NCBI GenBank assembly: GCA_020744425.1
Contig: JAGMUV010000048.1
Span: 124,001 to 188,000 of the forward strand
Direction: 5' to 3'
DNA length: 64,000 bases
From: Dactylonectria macrodidyma
Taxonomy: Eukaryota > Ascomycota > Sordariomycetes > Hypocreales > Nectriaceae
The translations under genes and the position numbers were made by a program. The notes under the pieces are model-generated. The model was not told where the DNA came from. It searched no databases and saw only the letters and a program-made list of their open reading frames with translations. Shown here one piece after another: positions 35,132 to 45,932 of the stretch (its first letter is position 1; each line of letters starts with the position of its first letter).

Positions 35132-36755
35132 TCAACCTCGTGATATTTTTTGGGGGGATGACGGTTGCGATGCGGTCGAGTCCGACGTGAAGGCTGTGAT
35201 TGAATCGGATTCGGGCGGATCTGGATGACAGGTAGTGGCAACATCCGCCTCCGATAGATCAAGCTCATCTTGTGATGAACCCGAAAAGGTGAGGGATCTG
35301 ATAGGCTCATTGCTCTGAGAAGAGGGAATGGTGCTAGAAGAGGCCGGAGACAGGCGTCGTTTTTTCGTAGGGGTCTGGTCGCAGTAAGAGTTTGTTCGCT
35401 TCGTCGGTGGCGTGCTCGGTTTGAGCGACGCAGACGCGGGAGGAGTGGACGGGGCAGGAGGAGATTGATGAACCGTTGGTTTTGGTGGCGAGGCAAACAT
35501 AGCTTTCGCATCCCCAAAGGCCATGGGGTCAGAGGACGGTTGTTTCGGTGAGGTAGAGAGTGGTAGGGCTAAGGAGGCTAATTTGGACGTGGTCCTGTCG
35601 AGAAAGGTCCAGGTATCTGGTACGACGATGAAAACGTAGTCCCGGTTAAAGCCAGGCGGGTGCATCATGATGCTGTGGTCGAGCAGGCCGACAACTTTGC
35701 CCGTGCAAGTGAAAAGTGCGTTAATGTGAAACTGGGTGTCCTGTCTCTCGACCATTTTCTTGCATAGAGATGCCTAAGGATTGGCATGGATGGGGAAGAT
35801 GATAAAGATCTGGAATGGATGGAAGCCTTTGAAGGGTGCCTTGTTAGGGTTTCTGGGAGTAATGAATGTAGAAAGTTGGACGAAGCCGCAGCACTTTAAC
35901 TGGATGTCGTCGAGTCCTGTAATAGACCCCTTTCGTAGCAGTGTGAGGCCGGAACTGATAATAGGGCCAGTGAACGCGATAATGGGAGGACTAGCGGGGA
36001 AGTGGTCTATAGAGGCAAAGTTTCGGGGGAGAATGCTTTAACTTGAGTCAGGGGGGAATGTTAAGGTCAGTTGTATACAGCATGCTTACGGCTGGTAGCC
36101 CTGATCACGGATGATAAGAGCCGGAATGGTGTATTGTGTGATGGCGCCAGTATCCGACTCTAGACCATCTCGCTATTCAACCTCCTAGGTCAGGGCGTAC
36201 GGGTGAACACGACCGTTCATGAAGAACCATTGCTTGGTCTAATCTGACGCAACGACTGGCTGATTATAGATAGAAAGGTTAAGGCTGAAGAAGATGCAGC
36301 TGGAGGGGTTGTCGAGGTCTGACTGAAGTTGCGCATACTCGGGAGTCAAAATTCAGGACGGGGCAGGTAGGAAGACCCTTGCCAATGCCTCTGCGTTAAG
36401 TCCCTTAATGCAATGCTGGTCCTGATAGGCAAACCTAGACGGGCAGTCTGGCTGGACGAAAAGCATCATGGACATGTCACTGCCCGTGTTTGTCTGGCTC
36501 TCGAGAGGTTTGCGAGGGCTCAAGGGGCCAGTGGGGAAGGGAGCGGGAGGAGACATGATACACTTGGAGCAGTGGCTGCTAGAAACGAGCCAGGGGTACC
36601 CGAGGCGAACGCTAGAGGTAATACGATGGTAGATGCCGCGGTAGGGAAGAGCAGAATAGGAAGTGAGCAAGATGACGATGGCTTGGTCTCTATATGGATA
36701 TAGATGCAGGGGTAGTTCTCGGGAGCCGCAGCACCCAGGGTGCGGGGTTCGGTAG
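35132..36755 (-). pseudogene. RIP-damaged multi-stop gene, Ser/Pro-rich C-terminus
   Basis: The open part, 35755-35132 (207 codons), ends in a Ser/Pro/Thr-rich tail with an NLS-like TPTKKRR. Reading upstream in the same frame, a single TAG (near 35772) separates it from another 85 coding-like codons (TFITPRNPNKAPFKGFHPFQ). Further up, 36060-36755 reads DQHCIKGLNAEALARVF, LDNPSSCIFFSLNL and WFFMNGRVHPYAL, again interrupted by TAG and TGA at places where CAG or CGA would fit. One intron probably lies near 36040-36085 (donor GTAAGC), but I could not fix its acceptor. The protein family is unknown. The 207-codon frame could still be expressed alone, but its context suggests the C-terminal remnant of a multicopy gene hit by RIP. 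Confidence 0.5.
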
Positions 36756-38141
36756 ATCAGAGCTCAGAGGACGGTCCGGGGAAGCTTCAGGTTTCAAGTA
36801 GATAAAAAATGAGGGGTTTGGGTCATGAGCAAGGTCGATTTGGCGGCAGAGACGTCATCGAAAGTGAGGTATATCAAATGTCAGAAGTGAGATGTGACTA
36901 TAGGGGGTGGAGCAGTGGCATCTTCTGTGAAGCAGGTGAATGAAGGCTAAGTGCCGACATGGAATCAGCTGATATCGGGATAGCAACGGTTTCAGCTTAA
37001 GTGTGTCACTGATTTAAAGGACGGGAGTTGCGGCGCCACAAAGGGCAACGTCGGCAGTTGAGCAAGAGTCTGGGTTGTAGGCATACAGGCAAGTTTGTAG
37101 ATGGAGGAACCAATGTCATACTAAGGAGCATAATCATCATCCAGAAGTAAAATCGTGTAACTAAAGAGAATCCGACGCGCAAGCCTTGCGATCTATCGTT
37201 CGCCCGGAGTCATCGATGTCGAGAAGGTAGCAGCAGGATGGATAGTCTAGCGGCGAAGCCACGTGAAGCGGTTGCTCACGGGGCGCCTGCTCGTCGTCAG
37301 CTGGGAACGGACAAGAGGGTAATGATGTAAGCTTGCGGGAGAGAGAGCAGGGATATGAGACGACAGGAGGTGGCATGGATGTGGTAGCAGTTGCCGAAAA
37401 GGAACCCAGCGCACAGGACAAGATGTTGGGGCGGTCATCAAGATACGATTCACTGGCGAATGCAGCATCAACGTTCCGACAGATTCTGCCTAAGGAGTCT
37501 GAGGTTGAAGATACCGGATGGAGGCAGCATGCGGAAGCAATTGCAAAGTCGTTGCCCAGAAGACGTCTGCGATATAAACGGTGTTATTATGAAGACGAGA
37601 TATTGTTTATTTAATCTAGATAGATAAAAGGAGAAGGGGAAGAAGGAGGAGATGGTCTTTAAATGAGCCCTATAAGGATGGCAGGATGGCACAGGCCTCT
37701 TAAAGAGAAGTGTAATACGTTTCGCGTCCCAGCTAAACGCGTCAGAATTGGAAGTGCAGCGCATTTCTAAGAGCAAATCGGGGGTAGAGATGTAAGGATG
37801 GTGATTGGCTCAAAAAGAGAAGTGCAGCGCACTTCCATAGCGCATTACTGAGTAGGCATTCATCATATAAGATCATTGGAATGCCTACATCGCCAGGCTG
37901 GAATAGTAGAGAATGTTGAACCCTACAACCTGTACACTTATTGAGCTTGATAACAGTTTGTACAAAGGGTTCATGACTTACAAGGATCTAAATTTACAGA
38001 ATCACCTTCAGTTCCGGCTATATGCTCGCCAATCTGTGTGTCAGTAATTTCACAAGCCTCTCATTGAGACTCTTAATGCTGTGAGACCTGTATGCCACGA
38101 GTATCTTTAACATTATACTAGTCCAAGTCGGTATTAATATC
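36756..38141. other. Intergenic with short palindromic repeats
   Basis: Minus-strand 37161-37600 has a fairly long open frame rich in Ser and Pro (CALGSFSATATTSMPPPVV) that may be the far upstream part of the pseudogene at 35.1-36.8 kb, but no joining exon could be shown. At 37705-37850 three related strings of type GAAGTGCAGCGCACTTC occur; the one at 37819-37835 is palindromic. The last 250 bp are the 3' flank of the kinase gene. Confidence 0.4.
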
Positions 38142-39676
38142 TCAATCAAAAGCCTGCATGGCTTTCCAGCTAGTGTAAGGTCTTTGTACAATCATCTCCT
38201 TAACTGTGGGCAAGGTCGAGCGACCCTCGCCAAATTGAATACTCGACTTCATGACCTCCCGCCATCTCCTACCAGGAGCAATCTTGCCTGAGATTGTGTT
38301 AGGCTGTAAGTTGTCACTATTGATTGGAACCAGAGCCGGTCGCCCTAAAATAGCCTCCATGGCTTGCTGGGCAAAGGAAACTGCTTCCTTGGCATCTGAT
38401 GGAACTCCGGTCTCATCTAGCGCCCGAATCTTGGTATCCGGAAGCTGCTCTCTAAGATAGTTGACGATAGTCGGGTTCCGAGCGCCACCGCCGCACATAT
38501 ACACCTCTGCAATCTTATCCACGCTAATGCCAAAGCGAGGTAAGAATGTGCGGTATTGCTTGATGATGTTCTGGGCCGTGATCCGAGTAATGGTTGCCAG
38601 TGTGTCGTACTTGTCACACCCAGCAGCAAGACACTGCACAATAAGTTCTTGGCCTTCGTTGTCACCAAATGTCTCCCGTCCTGTGGTCTTGGGAGGAACA
38701 TGGTTGCAGTATTTGTTTGTATCCAGGAACTTGTCGACGATGTCCTGGCATACGGTGCCTTTGGAGCTCCATTCGCCGTCCTTGTCGTATTCCATCTCGC
38801 CGTTGGTGAAATATCTCATGGCGTTGTCAATGAACATGTTGCCCGGGCCGCAGTCCCTATAGATGTTCGTTAGTCGGCCCATTAGAGCGCCATGTAAAAG
38901 GATTACTCACCAGTCGACCATTGAGTCAACTCCACCCTCGGAATCAGGAGGGATGACACAGAGATTGGTAATTCCGCCAATATTCTGACAGACACGCCAC
39001 TTGATCGGGTGATGAAGCAGAAGGCCGTCAATCAGAGCAACCAATGGGGCACCCTGTCTACCCACAGCTTGCTCTGCCATTCGGAAGTCTGTCACAGTTG
39101 TGATTCCAGTCATGGCACTGATAACTGTGCCTTCCCCAAGGCAGAATGCAGAACGTGTCTCCCCTTCTGCTGGCATGGACAGAAGCCAAATGGTCTGCCC
39201 ATGTGACCCGATGAGATCGATGCTGTCAATCAATATTTCGTGTTTATCGCAAAACTCTCTGACGGCGTCGCCAAACATTTGTCCAAGTTGTACATTGAGT
39301 TGTGACATCTTTGAGGGAGTCGTCTTGGTCTCCCGAAGCATTGTGAGAACGGGTTTCTTGATCCATTGAGGTACAGGCATCTCATCATACTAATTATCTG
39401 GTCAGCAACAGACGGAAAGATATTTATTATCGCAAAATGCAAACATACTTTGATGAGCTCCATGTGTAGAGCGTCATCCGGTGTTTCTTGGTAATATCGA
39501 ACTAGTGCACAATCGATGCCGTCCATGGCAGTGCCACTGTTCATTCCCAGTACTGTCAAATCAAGTTCACCAGTAGTAGATGAACGATGATAGCCATTTC
39601 CATTGCTATGGGGTTCATGTGGTTGGCCGTTGGTAACGGAGCGGCTCCCATTCTGCTGGGTTTGGGGTCTTGTCAT
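38142..39676 (-). CDS. AnmK-family anhydro-sugar kinase (levoglucosan kinase-like)
   Basis: Three exons, 39676-39449, 39389-38911 and 38856-38142, join to 1422 nt (473 residues), near the usual length plus a polar 38-residue N-terminal extension. The ATG at 39676 is preferred over the upstream in-frame ATG at 39739. [18 protein letters not shown] (from residue 44) is the phosphate-1 loop of the AnmK/ASKHA kinases. [49 protein letters not shown] and MCGGGARNP follow in family order. In bacteria AnmK phosphorylates and opens 1,6-anhydro-N-acetylmuramic acid. Fungal relatives include levoglucosan kinase, giving glucose 6-phosphate, and the sequence style ([15 protein letters not shown]) is closer to that fungal type. 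It is cytosolic and divergent from the ARMT1-like gene. The substrate is inferred, not shown. Confidence 0.88.
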
Positions 39677-40291
39677 GGTGGGATGATAAATTATGTTCAG
39701 TATGTCGAAGAAGATGGTTGAAAAGTCTTGGGACACCATTGACGGACCTTTGATGTGTATTTAATATGGCTTGATGGGTGATCCAGGGTTTGACACCGCC
39801 CCAATGCGAACTGTACTGAGGATCTTTTGTTTGGAGCTTCGTGACGACGTGGTGCCCAATCTTGGCAGTACAGTACCTGCCAAGAGCAATAGCGACCAGT
39901 GACATTCTCGGTGGAGATAGTCATTTATTAGTTATTGCCACTAGTTTAATCACATTCGAGTCGAATTGCCCTTTTCAGCAAGTCGTCTCGACGCTGGGTT
40001 CGTGAACTCGAGGCGCGAACCTTGATTATCTCCGGGTTGTCTCCGGCGGTTAAGTACCCAGATCTAACTTAGTTATCGGAAAGTTATCAAGGCAATTGAC
40101 GGAGGGTTGTCTCCGGCGGTTAAGTTTGACCCAGATCTAACTTAGTTATCGGAAAGTTATCACGGCAATTGACGGATAAAAGACCTAAGAACGGGCATCA
40201 GGACCAGCCCAGAAACAAATTTATCCTCATCGCAAAGATCTTGAGTTTTTTCACTCTGTTACTTGGCAATAAGGAAATTCAGCAAAAAAGT
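39677..40291. promoter_or_regulatory. Bidirectional promoter between kinase and phosphatase genes
   Basis: 615 bp separate the two divergent start codons. They contain a two-copy tandem repeat (40034-40176) carrying CTCCGGCGGTTAAG twice and a CTCCGGGT string at 40030-40037. CGG-rich triplets are the usual sites of Zn2Cys6 regulators, one of which lies 3.4 kb away. No TATA box is obvious. Confidence 0.5.
40034..40176. repeat. Two-copy tandem repeat, 70 and 73 bp
   Basis: Copy 1 (40034-40103) and copy 2 (40104-40176) share GGGTTGTCTCCGGCGGTTAA, ATCTAACTTAGTTATCGGAA and CAATTGACGGA. They differ by a 3-4 base insertion (TTTGAC) and one base near the end. High identity suggests a recent duplication within the promoter. 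Confidence 0.92.
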
Positions 40292-41716
40292 ATGCATAAA
40301 GAAATCACAATCGTCCCGTCTGTGTGGACGTCCGACCAAGGCACCATGGCCCAGGAGACGGCCAAGTCTCGCTGGCCTAAGCTTGTACAGGGCATGATCG
40401 ATGATGTCTGTATTACCGGCGCAGAACTTGGTCCAACCCCTGCATTTGAGGAAATCAAGTCGATACAGGGAAAGCTCCAAAGACTCAAAGAGGAGATTAT
40501 TAGTGATGACAAGCTACGGTGAGTGTTGCGCACGAGATTGTCTTGTGGGGACGTGACTAAACAAAGCTCAGTCACCTCGAAGATGACGGTTCGGCAGACA
40601 TTGCGGCGTACAATCGGATGCTCCTTGATATGGGCAAGTTGACCTGGCTCAACTGTCCGTGGTTGTATGGTGAATGCTATCTGTATAGGTCAGTCTTGGC
40701 ATTGTTCTTTAACACCAAATGGTACTGACTTCTTCAGGCGGGTACAGCTGTTATTTTCCACCTCGACTTCCTGGAAAGGGTACGATGTGTTTAAGCGCCA
40801 AAAGGAATCTACCCTTGTCAAGTCGCAGAAGGCCGTCAAGGAACTTGCGAGCAGGTTCACCCAAGTCATGACAAATCCAGGACAGCCATTAAAAAGCTTG
40901 GACGACGAGCTAGCAAGACTTGTCTTTGTTGAAATGACCGAGTTGGCTTTATGGGGAAACGCAACAGACTTGTCCCTTCTGACCAACCTCAGTCTGGAGG
41001 AAATTCAAAGGTTACAAGGAAGGGCGGCGATTGAGAAGAGCCATGAGAACATTGTCGACAATGATGTTTTGGATGTGTGGGATTATCTGCGAAAGACGCA
41101 GTTGACTAAAACGAAGCGACATATCGACCTCATCCTGGACAATGCTGGATTTGAGCTATTTGCAGACGTTCTTTACGCGGCATACCTCATCGAATCAGGA
41201 CTTGGAACGAGCATCACTCTCCACGCGAAATGCTTTCCATGGTTTGTTAGTGATGCTTTAACCAACGACATGGACTTCCTCCTCGATAATTTGCGCTCAA
41301 TAGGCTTGAGTTCTTTGGCCACTCAGATCAAGAGCTATCTTGAGCTCGGTTTGATGCGTATCGAGGTTGATCCGTTTTGGACGACGGCTTATTCATTTCA
41401 GGACGTCATCGTTGAGGCACCTGAGCTATTCCAACGTCTACAGGACAGTCATTTGACTATATGGAAAGGAGACTTGAACTATCGAAAATTGACTAGAGAC
41501 GGTCTCTGGCCACATACAACGCTTTTCAAGTCTTCGCTTGGTCCTCTTGGTCAAGGAAGTGGTGTCAAGGTCCTCGCCTTGAGAACAAATAAGTCGGATA
41601 CTTGCGTTGGGATAGAGAGTGAGCAAAAGCTCGAGAGTCTTAACCGGGAGGCACCGGGGATGGGATGGGTCAGGGATGGAAAACATGCCGTGATATCATT
41701 CAGCCACGGTCGTTGA
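40292..41716 (+). CDS. ARMT1-like (DUF89) damage-control / sugar-phosphate phosphatase
   Basis: Three exons, 40292-40518, 40572-40688 and 40738-41716, join to 1323 nt (440 residues). Both introns keep phase. ATG 40292 is chosen because the conserved SRWPKLVQGMIDD motif follows within about 30 residues; upstream in-frame residues to 40169 lack similarity. Family motifs in order are WLNCPWLYGECYLYRR, the metal-site segment IDLILDNAGFELFADVLYAAYL, HAKCFPWFVSD, IWKGDLNYRKL (K358 to N362) and LRTNKSDTCVG. The family is a metal-dependent phosphatase that removes phosphate from phosphosugars such as fructose 1-phosphate; human ARMT1 was also proposed as a methyltransferase. It is cytosolic. Its 3' end converges on the regulator gene with 21 bp between stop codons. 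Pairing with a sugar kinase suggests control of phosphosugar intermediates. Confidence 0.9.
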
Positions 41717-41737
41717 GACTCATAAAATACTGTACTG

Positions 41738-43674
41738 CTAGCATCTTGACCACTCCTCTCGCAAAGCATCGATTATCCAGGCTGTTGGCCAGGCATGCGA
41801 TGCCTCGAGATCCTCAAGCATGCTTATCAGACTTGTTTGCTCTCGCTCATCTGTCATCAAGGGGCCCCCTTTTAGAAGTTAGATAATGTTGAATCTGAAT
41901 AAGACGATGCGACCTACAAATAAATGTAGAGTGACATAATGTGATGAGAGATGGCACAGTTCCTGGGGAGCTTTTGCATGCTCCACAAAGGGCTCGGGCA
42001 TGCTCCATGATAGACTTCTAAAACGATGTCAATTCAATTGAAGCAAGTTACTCTGTATGTCCATGACATGAACTCACATCGGATTCCGGCATGGCTCGTT
42101 GAATATTCCGAACGGCAAACCGCGGAGATGGACGATAGACCTTTAAAAGCATCCTAGCGAGGTGGTAGAAGCCAAATGCCATTACTGATAAATATTAGGT
42201 CCCATGAATTACCTCAGAATGGTTCAAGGATCTGATCTGTGCCTACCATGCCAATCTGCTGTAAACCACATCTCTGGAAACGGGTTCGCTCCCAGCTCTG
42301 GTTCACCAGACCATATCGGATCAAACGTACTCGGCTTCATCCTGTTCCAGTTCTCAACGGCCTCGGACAGCTCGTACCACCTTTGCATCCTTATTGATGA
42401 TTCCAAGTACAAGACGTTTCCGCGAAAACAGAAATGCACTACGGTAGCGCAAATCCATGTCATGGTATTTGCCCAGGCTGTCTCTGACTTGACGTCGACA
42501 GCCTGGCCGTCGACGACGGGTGGGGGTGGTATCAAGACCAACTCGAAATCCAAATTCGGCGGCTGTTGATTGACGCAGGCGCTGTAAAGGCATTGTCGCA
42601 CATAGACCCAAAAGGCGGCTTGGGAGAGTGTAGGTGTCGAGGGGTCTACTTGTCGTCCTTGAGATGTCTTGAGTAGAGCACTCAACCCAGCTAGATGCCT
42701 CTCCTGATCACTGCCCATGACGGTGACTGGGTTAGGGTTAGATGAGGAAGGCTACCGCGTGATGGAACTTACCACTCAGCTGTTCGCATACCCGCAATAT
42801 GACTATGGCGCAGAGGATGGCCTCGTGGTTGCCAATGGTCTCGGTACTCAGCAAGGGAATGAGGAGCTCTATAGACTTTTCTTGGAATTGATCAGCTGTG
42901 TTTTTATCACCTAAATGGCGAGCAGCATAAGAAATGACAGCATATAGAAGAATGGGTGAGCTCTTAGCAAGGACAGTCACATTAAGCGTGAACTGACGTG
43001 ATGCATCCGTGCAGTCTAGCCACCGAGCCAGGTGAGTGGAAAAGTGATGCAAATAGGAAGCCTCCCGGCGTGTAAGCGCAGACAGGGTCACGTTAGGGGT
43101 TATCCAAGCTACGCTCATGGGAGAGGCATCACTGTACGGATACCGGTTTGGAGATTCATGCTGACTAGGGTCGGAGATGGAGATAGCTGTAGGCGGTGAC
43201 GTCAGGTCCTGGGGTTGGCACCAAGTGGAATCTGGCTGTTGTATAGAGCTAGACCCGCCTGGGGATGAGAGCCTTGTCACTGATGAATTATCTCTTTCCC
43301 GCGGTGGTGGGGATTGTTCATCAGAGACCGGATAATCCATCCGCTTCGGTTGGTATCGCTTAATCTTGAGCTGAGGGGATGAATCGTGCCAGCGGCACGG
43401 TCGGTGCTGCTTCTGCTTGAGACACTGATTGTACCAGGCTCCGTTATCTTCTTGATGTTTTGGCAATAGGATAGGATATGTTCAGCATACCTGCCCACAA
43501 GTCGGCCTCTTCTCGTCGCCTGTGAAGTCAGTATGAAGAATCTCTCTCTCGTCTCGTTGGAGACGTACATTTGACGTGGCGTTCTCGGCACGTCAAGCTG
43601 TTCCATGTCAGCTATCTTTCTGGAGCACCGGCTCATCTGACTGACCAGCCGTTACGAGATCGCATCCGACCCAT
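41738..43674 (-). CDS. Zn(II)2Cys6 transcription factor with three 29-nt microexons
   Basis: Eight exons: 43674-43646, 43597-43569, 43519-43491, 43424-42773, 42726-42247, 42184-42078, 42017-41918, 41868-41738. They join to 1557 nt (518 residues). The first three exons are each 29 nt and with the start of exon 4 build MGRMRSRNGCLTCRERHVKC then DEKRPTCGQCLKQKQHRPC, a perfect C-x2-C-x6-C-x6-C-x2-C-x8-C cluster (Cys 10, 13, 20, 27, 30, 39). Branch sites such as GCTGAC precede the AGs. The rest resembles the fungal-specific regulatory domain: YLHHFSTHLARWLDCTD, then FGFYHLARMLLKVYRP, and a C-terminal GPLMTDEREQTSL...WPTAWIID. It acts in the nucleus. It is divergent from the MFS transporter, convergent with the ARMT1-like gene, and a likely local regulator of both. 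Donors GTCAGT and GTAGGT are non-ideal but usable. Confidence 0.85.
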
Positions 43675-44134
43675 CTTCTTCGGGGTGTTCGTTGATCGTG
43701 AGAGTAGGAAAAGGAATTCGAGACGAAGGATGCGGGGGAGCAGGATCATCCTGTTTATTCCGAACTTACCAGTACAGTACAACGGGTCCAACTCTACGCT
43801 AAATCATCGTAAATTGCTCTATTACGGATTATTTCCTAGCTAATCCATCACCATGACGTGACAAAACCGGAGCCCCAACTTTTGAAACTCACCTTTGTTG
43901 GCAATTCGAGACGACGGCAAAGCTCGCCACCATTCCTCAACTCCTCCGGGTGGCGCCGTGACTAAATCCCCATGGGATTGAAACAAGTTTATCTGTCATT
44001 TACCTGGAGAAGAAACAAATATAATGAGGGCATCTTGAACATTATGAAAGGGGAACCCCTCACAATCAGTCATACTTGGACAGAACCAGTTATATCTTAA
44101 CACAACCATCTTACGATACTGATTGATCGGCATC
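43675..44134. promoter_or_regulatory. Bidirectional promoter between regulator and transporter genes
   Basis: 460 bp between divergent starts. It contains CTCCTCCGGGTGGCGCCG at 43941-43958, sharing CTCCGGGT with the kinase/phosphatase promoter (40030-40037), and ACCGGAGCC near 43867. These are possible Zn2Cys6 sites; this is inference from short matches only. Confidence 0.4.
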
Positions 44135-45932
44135 ATGTGGAACCGCCAGAGCTGGAAGTCTATGTCCGGACAGCAGTTGCTGAGGCTTGTTACAGCTGCC
44201 TCCGCCGTCGCCATCTCCTACGAAGGCATCAGCCAGGGCGTCATGGGCGCTGTGACCGTTGCACCCGAGTTCGGGCGGCGTATGGGATATACCAACGATA
44301 GTAACGAAGTTGTCAAACCCATGCTGCAGGGCGGTATCGCCGCTATATATTACTGGCACGTATCCAGTTCCGTCTGTCCGAGAAGAACCAATTTCTAATA
44401 TTATTCAAGTGGCTCTCTCTTCGCAGCCTTTTGGGCTGGCAGCTTTTCTGATAACTACGGTCGGATCAAGGGCATGTGGATGGCCTGCTTCTGGTGCATG
44501 GCCGGGGTCATCCTACAAGCCTCTGCCGTCAACCTCGCACACTTGCTCTGCGCACGATTCGTTGCCGGCATGGGTGTGGCCTTCATCCTTGTGATTGCGC
44601 CTATGTGGACGGCCGAGCTCTCTGCTGCATCACACAGAGGCAAACAAATCGCTCTCACATTCTTGGCCAATTTCTCTGGCATCGCCCTCGCAGCATGGAT
44701 CGGCTTCGGCACGTCCTTTACTGAGGCGGGCGGTGGACAGTTTCGCTGGCGGTTTGAGTTTGCGATTCAGATCATTCCCGTCATCGTCCTGGCCATACTG
44801 AGCCTCTTGGTCCCGGAATCCCCGCGATGGCTGGTCAAAGCCGGGAGACCTGATGAAGCATTGGAAATTATTGCAAAATTGCGCGGGAATGGTGACGCCG
44901 AACACCCCGACGCGCAGAAAGAATATCGAGAGATTGTGACCGTAGTGGAAGAGGAGTCTCAGTACGCCAAAACCAACTACTTCAAGATGTTTTTCGGTAT
45001 CGGATCCGGAGACATTCACCTTGGCCGCCGCATCCAGCTGGCCTTCTGGCTCCAGGTGCTCATGCAATACGGCACTGGAATCGCCGCTGTGGTCATATAG
45101 TGAGTTACGTGTCTTTGAATAAGATGGTTTGCTAACTGTATTGTAGTTCTGGAACAATCTATCGCACAGCCGGCTTTGGTAATGTCAAGTCAGGCTGGCT
45201 GTCCGCTTTGCTGATGCTGGTTGGTATCCTCGGTACTGCCATCGCAGCCTTTACCATCGATAGGGTCGGCCGTCGACGTACCCTTTACTGGGGTGCCGTA
45301 GCCCTCGGTATCAGCCTGTTCATTATCGGCGGCCTGTTTCGGGGAGCCATCGACAACCCAGACAAGGCTACTCAGTACGGCACGGCAGCTGCAACCATGG
45401 TTTTTGTCTACCTCTTGATCTTCAGTTCTTCTTGGCTGTTGATCCCTTTCATATATCCGACCGAGATCTTTCCAACCTGGCTCCGAGCCAAGGGGAACGC
45501 ATTTGGTGTGGCCGGATGGGCCGTTGGCTACGGCGGAGGTTCTCTCTTGGTGCCTGTCATGTTTTCTGGCATCAACGAAAAGGTATGAATCCTCCCAATA
45601 ACCCACAAATTTCTTATTTCTAACTTAGCTTGCAGACTTTCTACGTTTTTGGAGCGTGAGTAGCCTCTTATCAGTCCGACACTGACCGCTGACCTTTTAC
45701 TAGTGCCATGTTTGTATACATTCCCTTAGTGTACTGCTTCCTTCCTGAAACTGCTGGCCGTACATTGGAAGAGATAGACTATTTGTTTGCTAGTAAGAGT
45801 GCGTTCACTTGGGACGAGGAGAAAGAATTTGAGAAGCGTATGGCTCTCTTGCATGAGAAGTTGAACAAAGAAAATGGGAGCGACGCGAGCGCACATGAGA
45901 AGTCAATTGAGACGCATATGGAGATAGTATAA
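44135..45932 (+). CDS. MFS sugar transporter (sugar porter family)
   Basis: Five exons: 44135-44355, 44410-45099, 45147-45582, 45636-45655, 45704-45932, joining to 1596 nt (531 residues, the usual length). Sugar-porter signatures are present: ISQGVMGAVTVAPEF (first helix), SDNYGRIKGMW, PESPRWLVKAGR before the central loop, the RVGRRR loop, FIYPTEIFPTWLRAKG, and PETAGRTLEEID at the end. Twelve membrane segments are expected, in the plasma membrane, moving a sugar with protons. The first intron keeps the frame only if its donor is GC (44356-44357, TG/GCACGT) with AG at 44408-44409; the join gives IYY-C-GSLFAAFW. Exon 4 is only 20 nt. It is divergent from the Zn2Cys6 gene. Which sugar cannot be read, but the cluster points to a sugar fed to the AnmK-like kinase. 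Confidence 0.88.

Noticed and set aside
44630..45606. Long minus-strand frames (175 and 138 codons) opposite the transporter
   Set aside because: Antisense to exons carrying unmistakable sugar-porter motifs.
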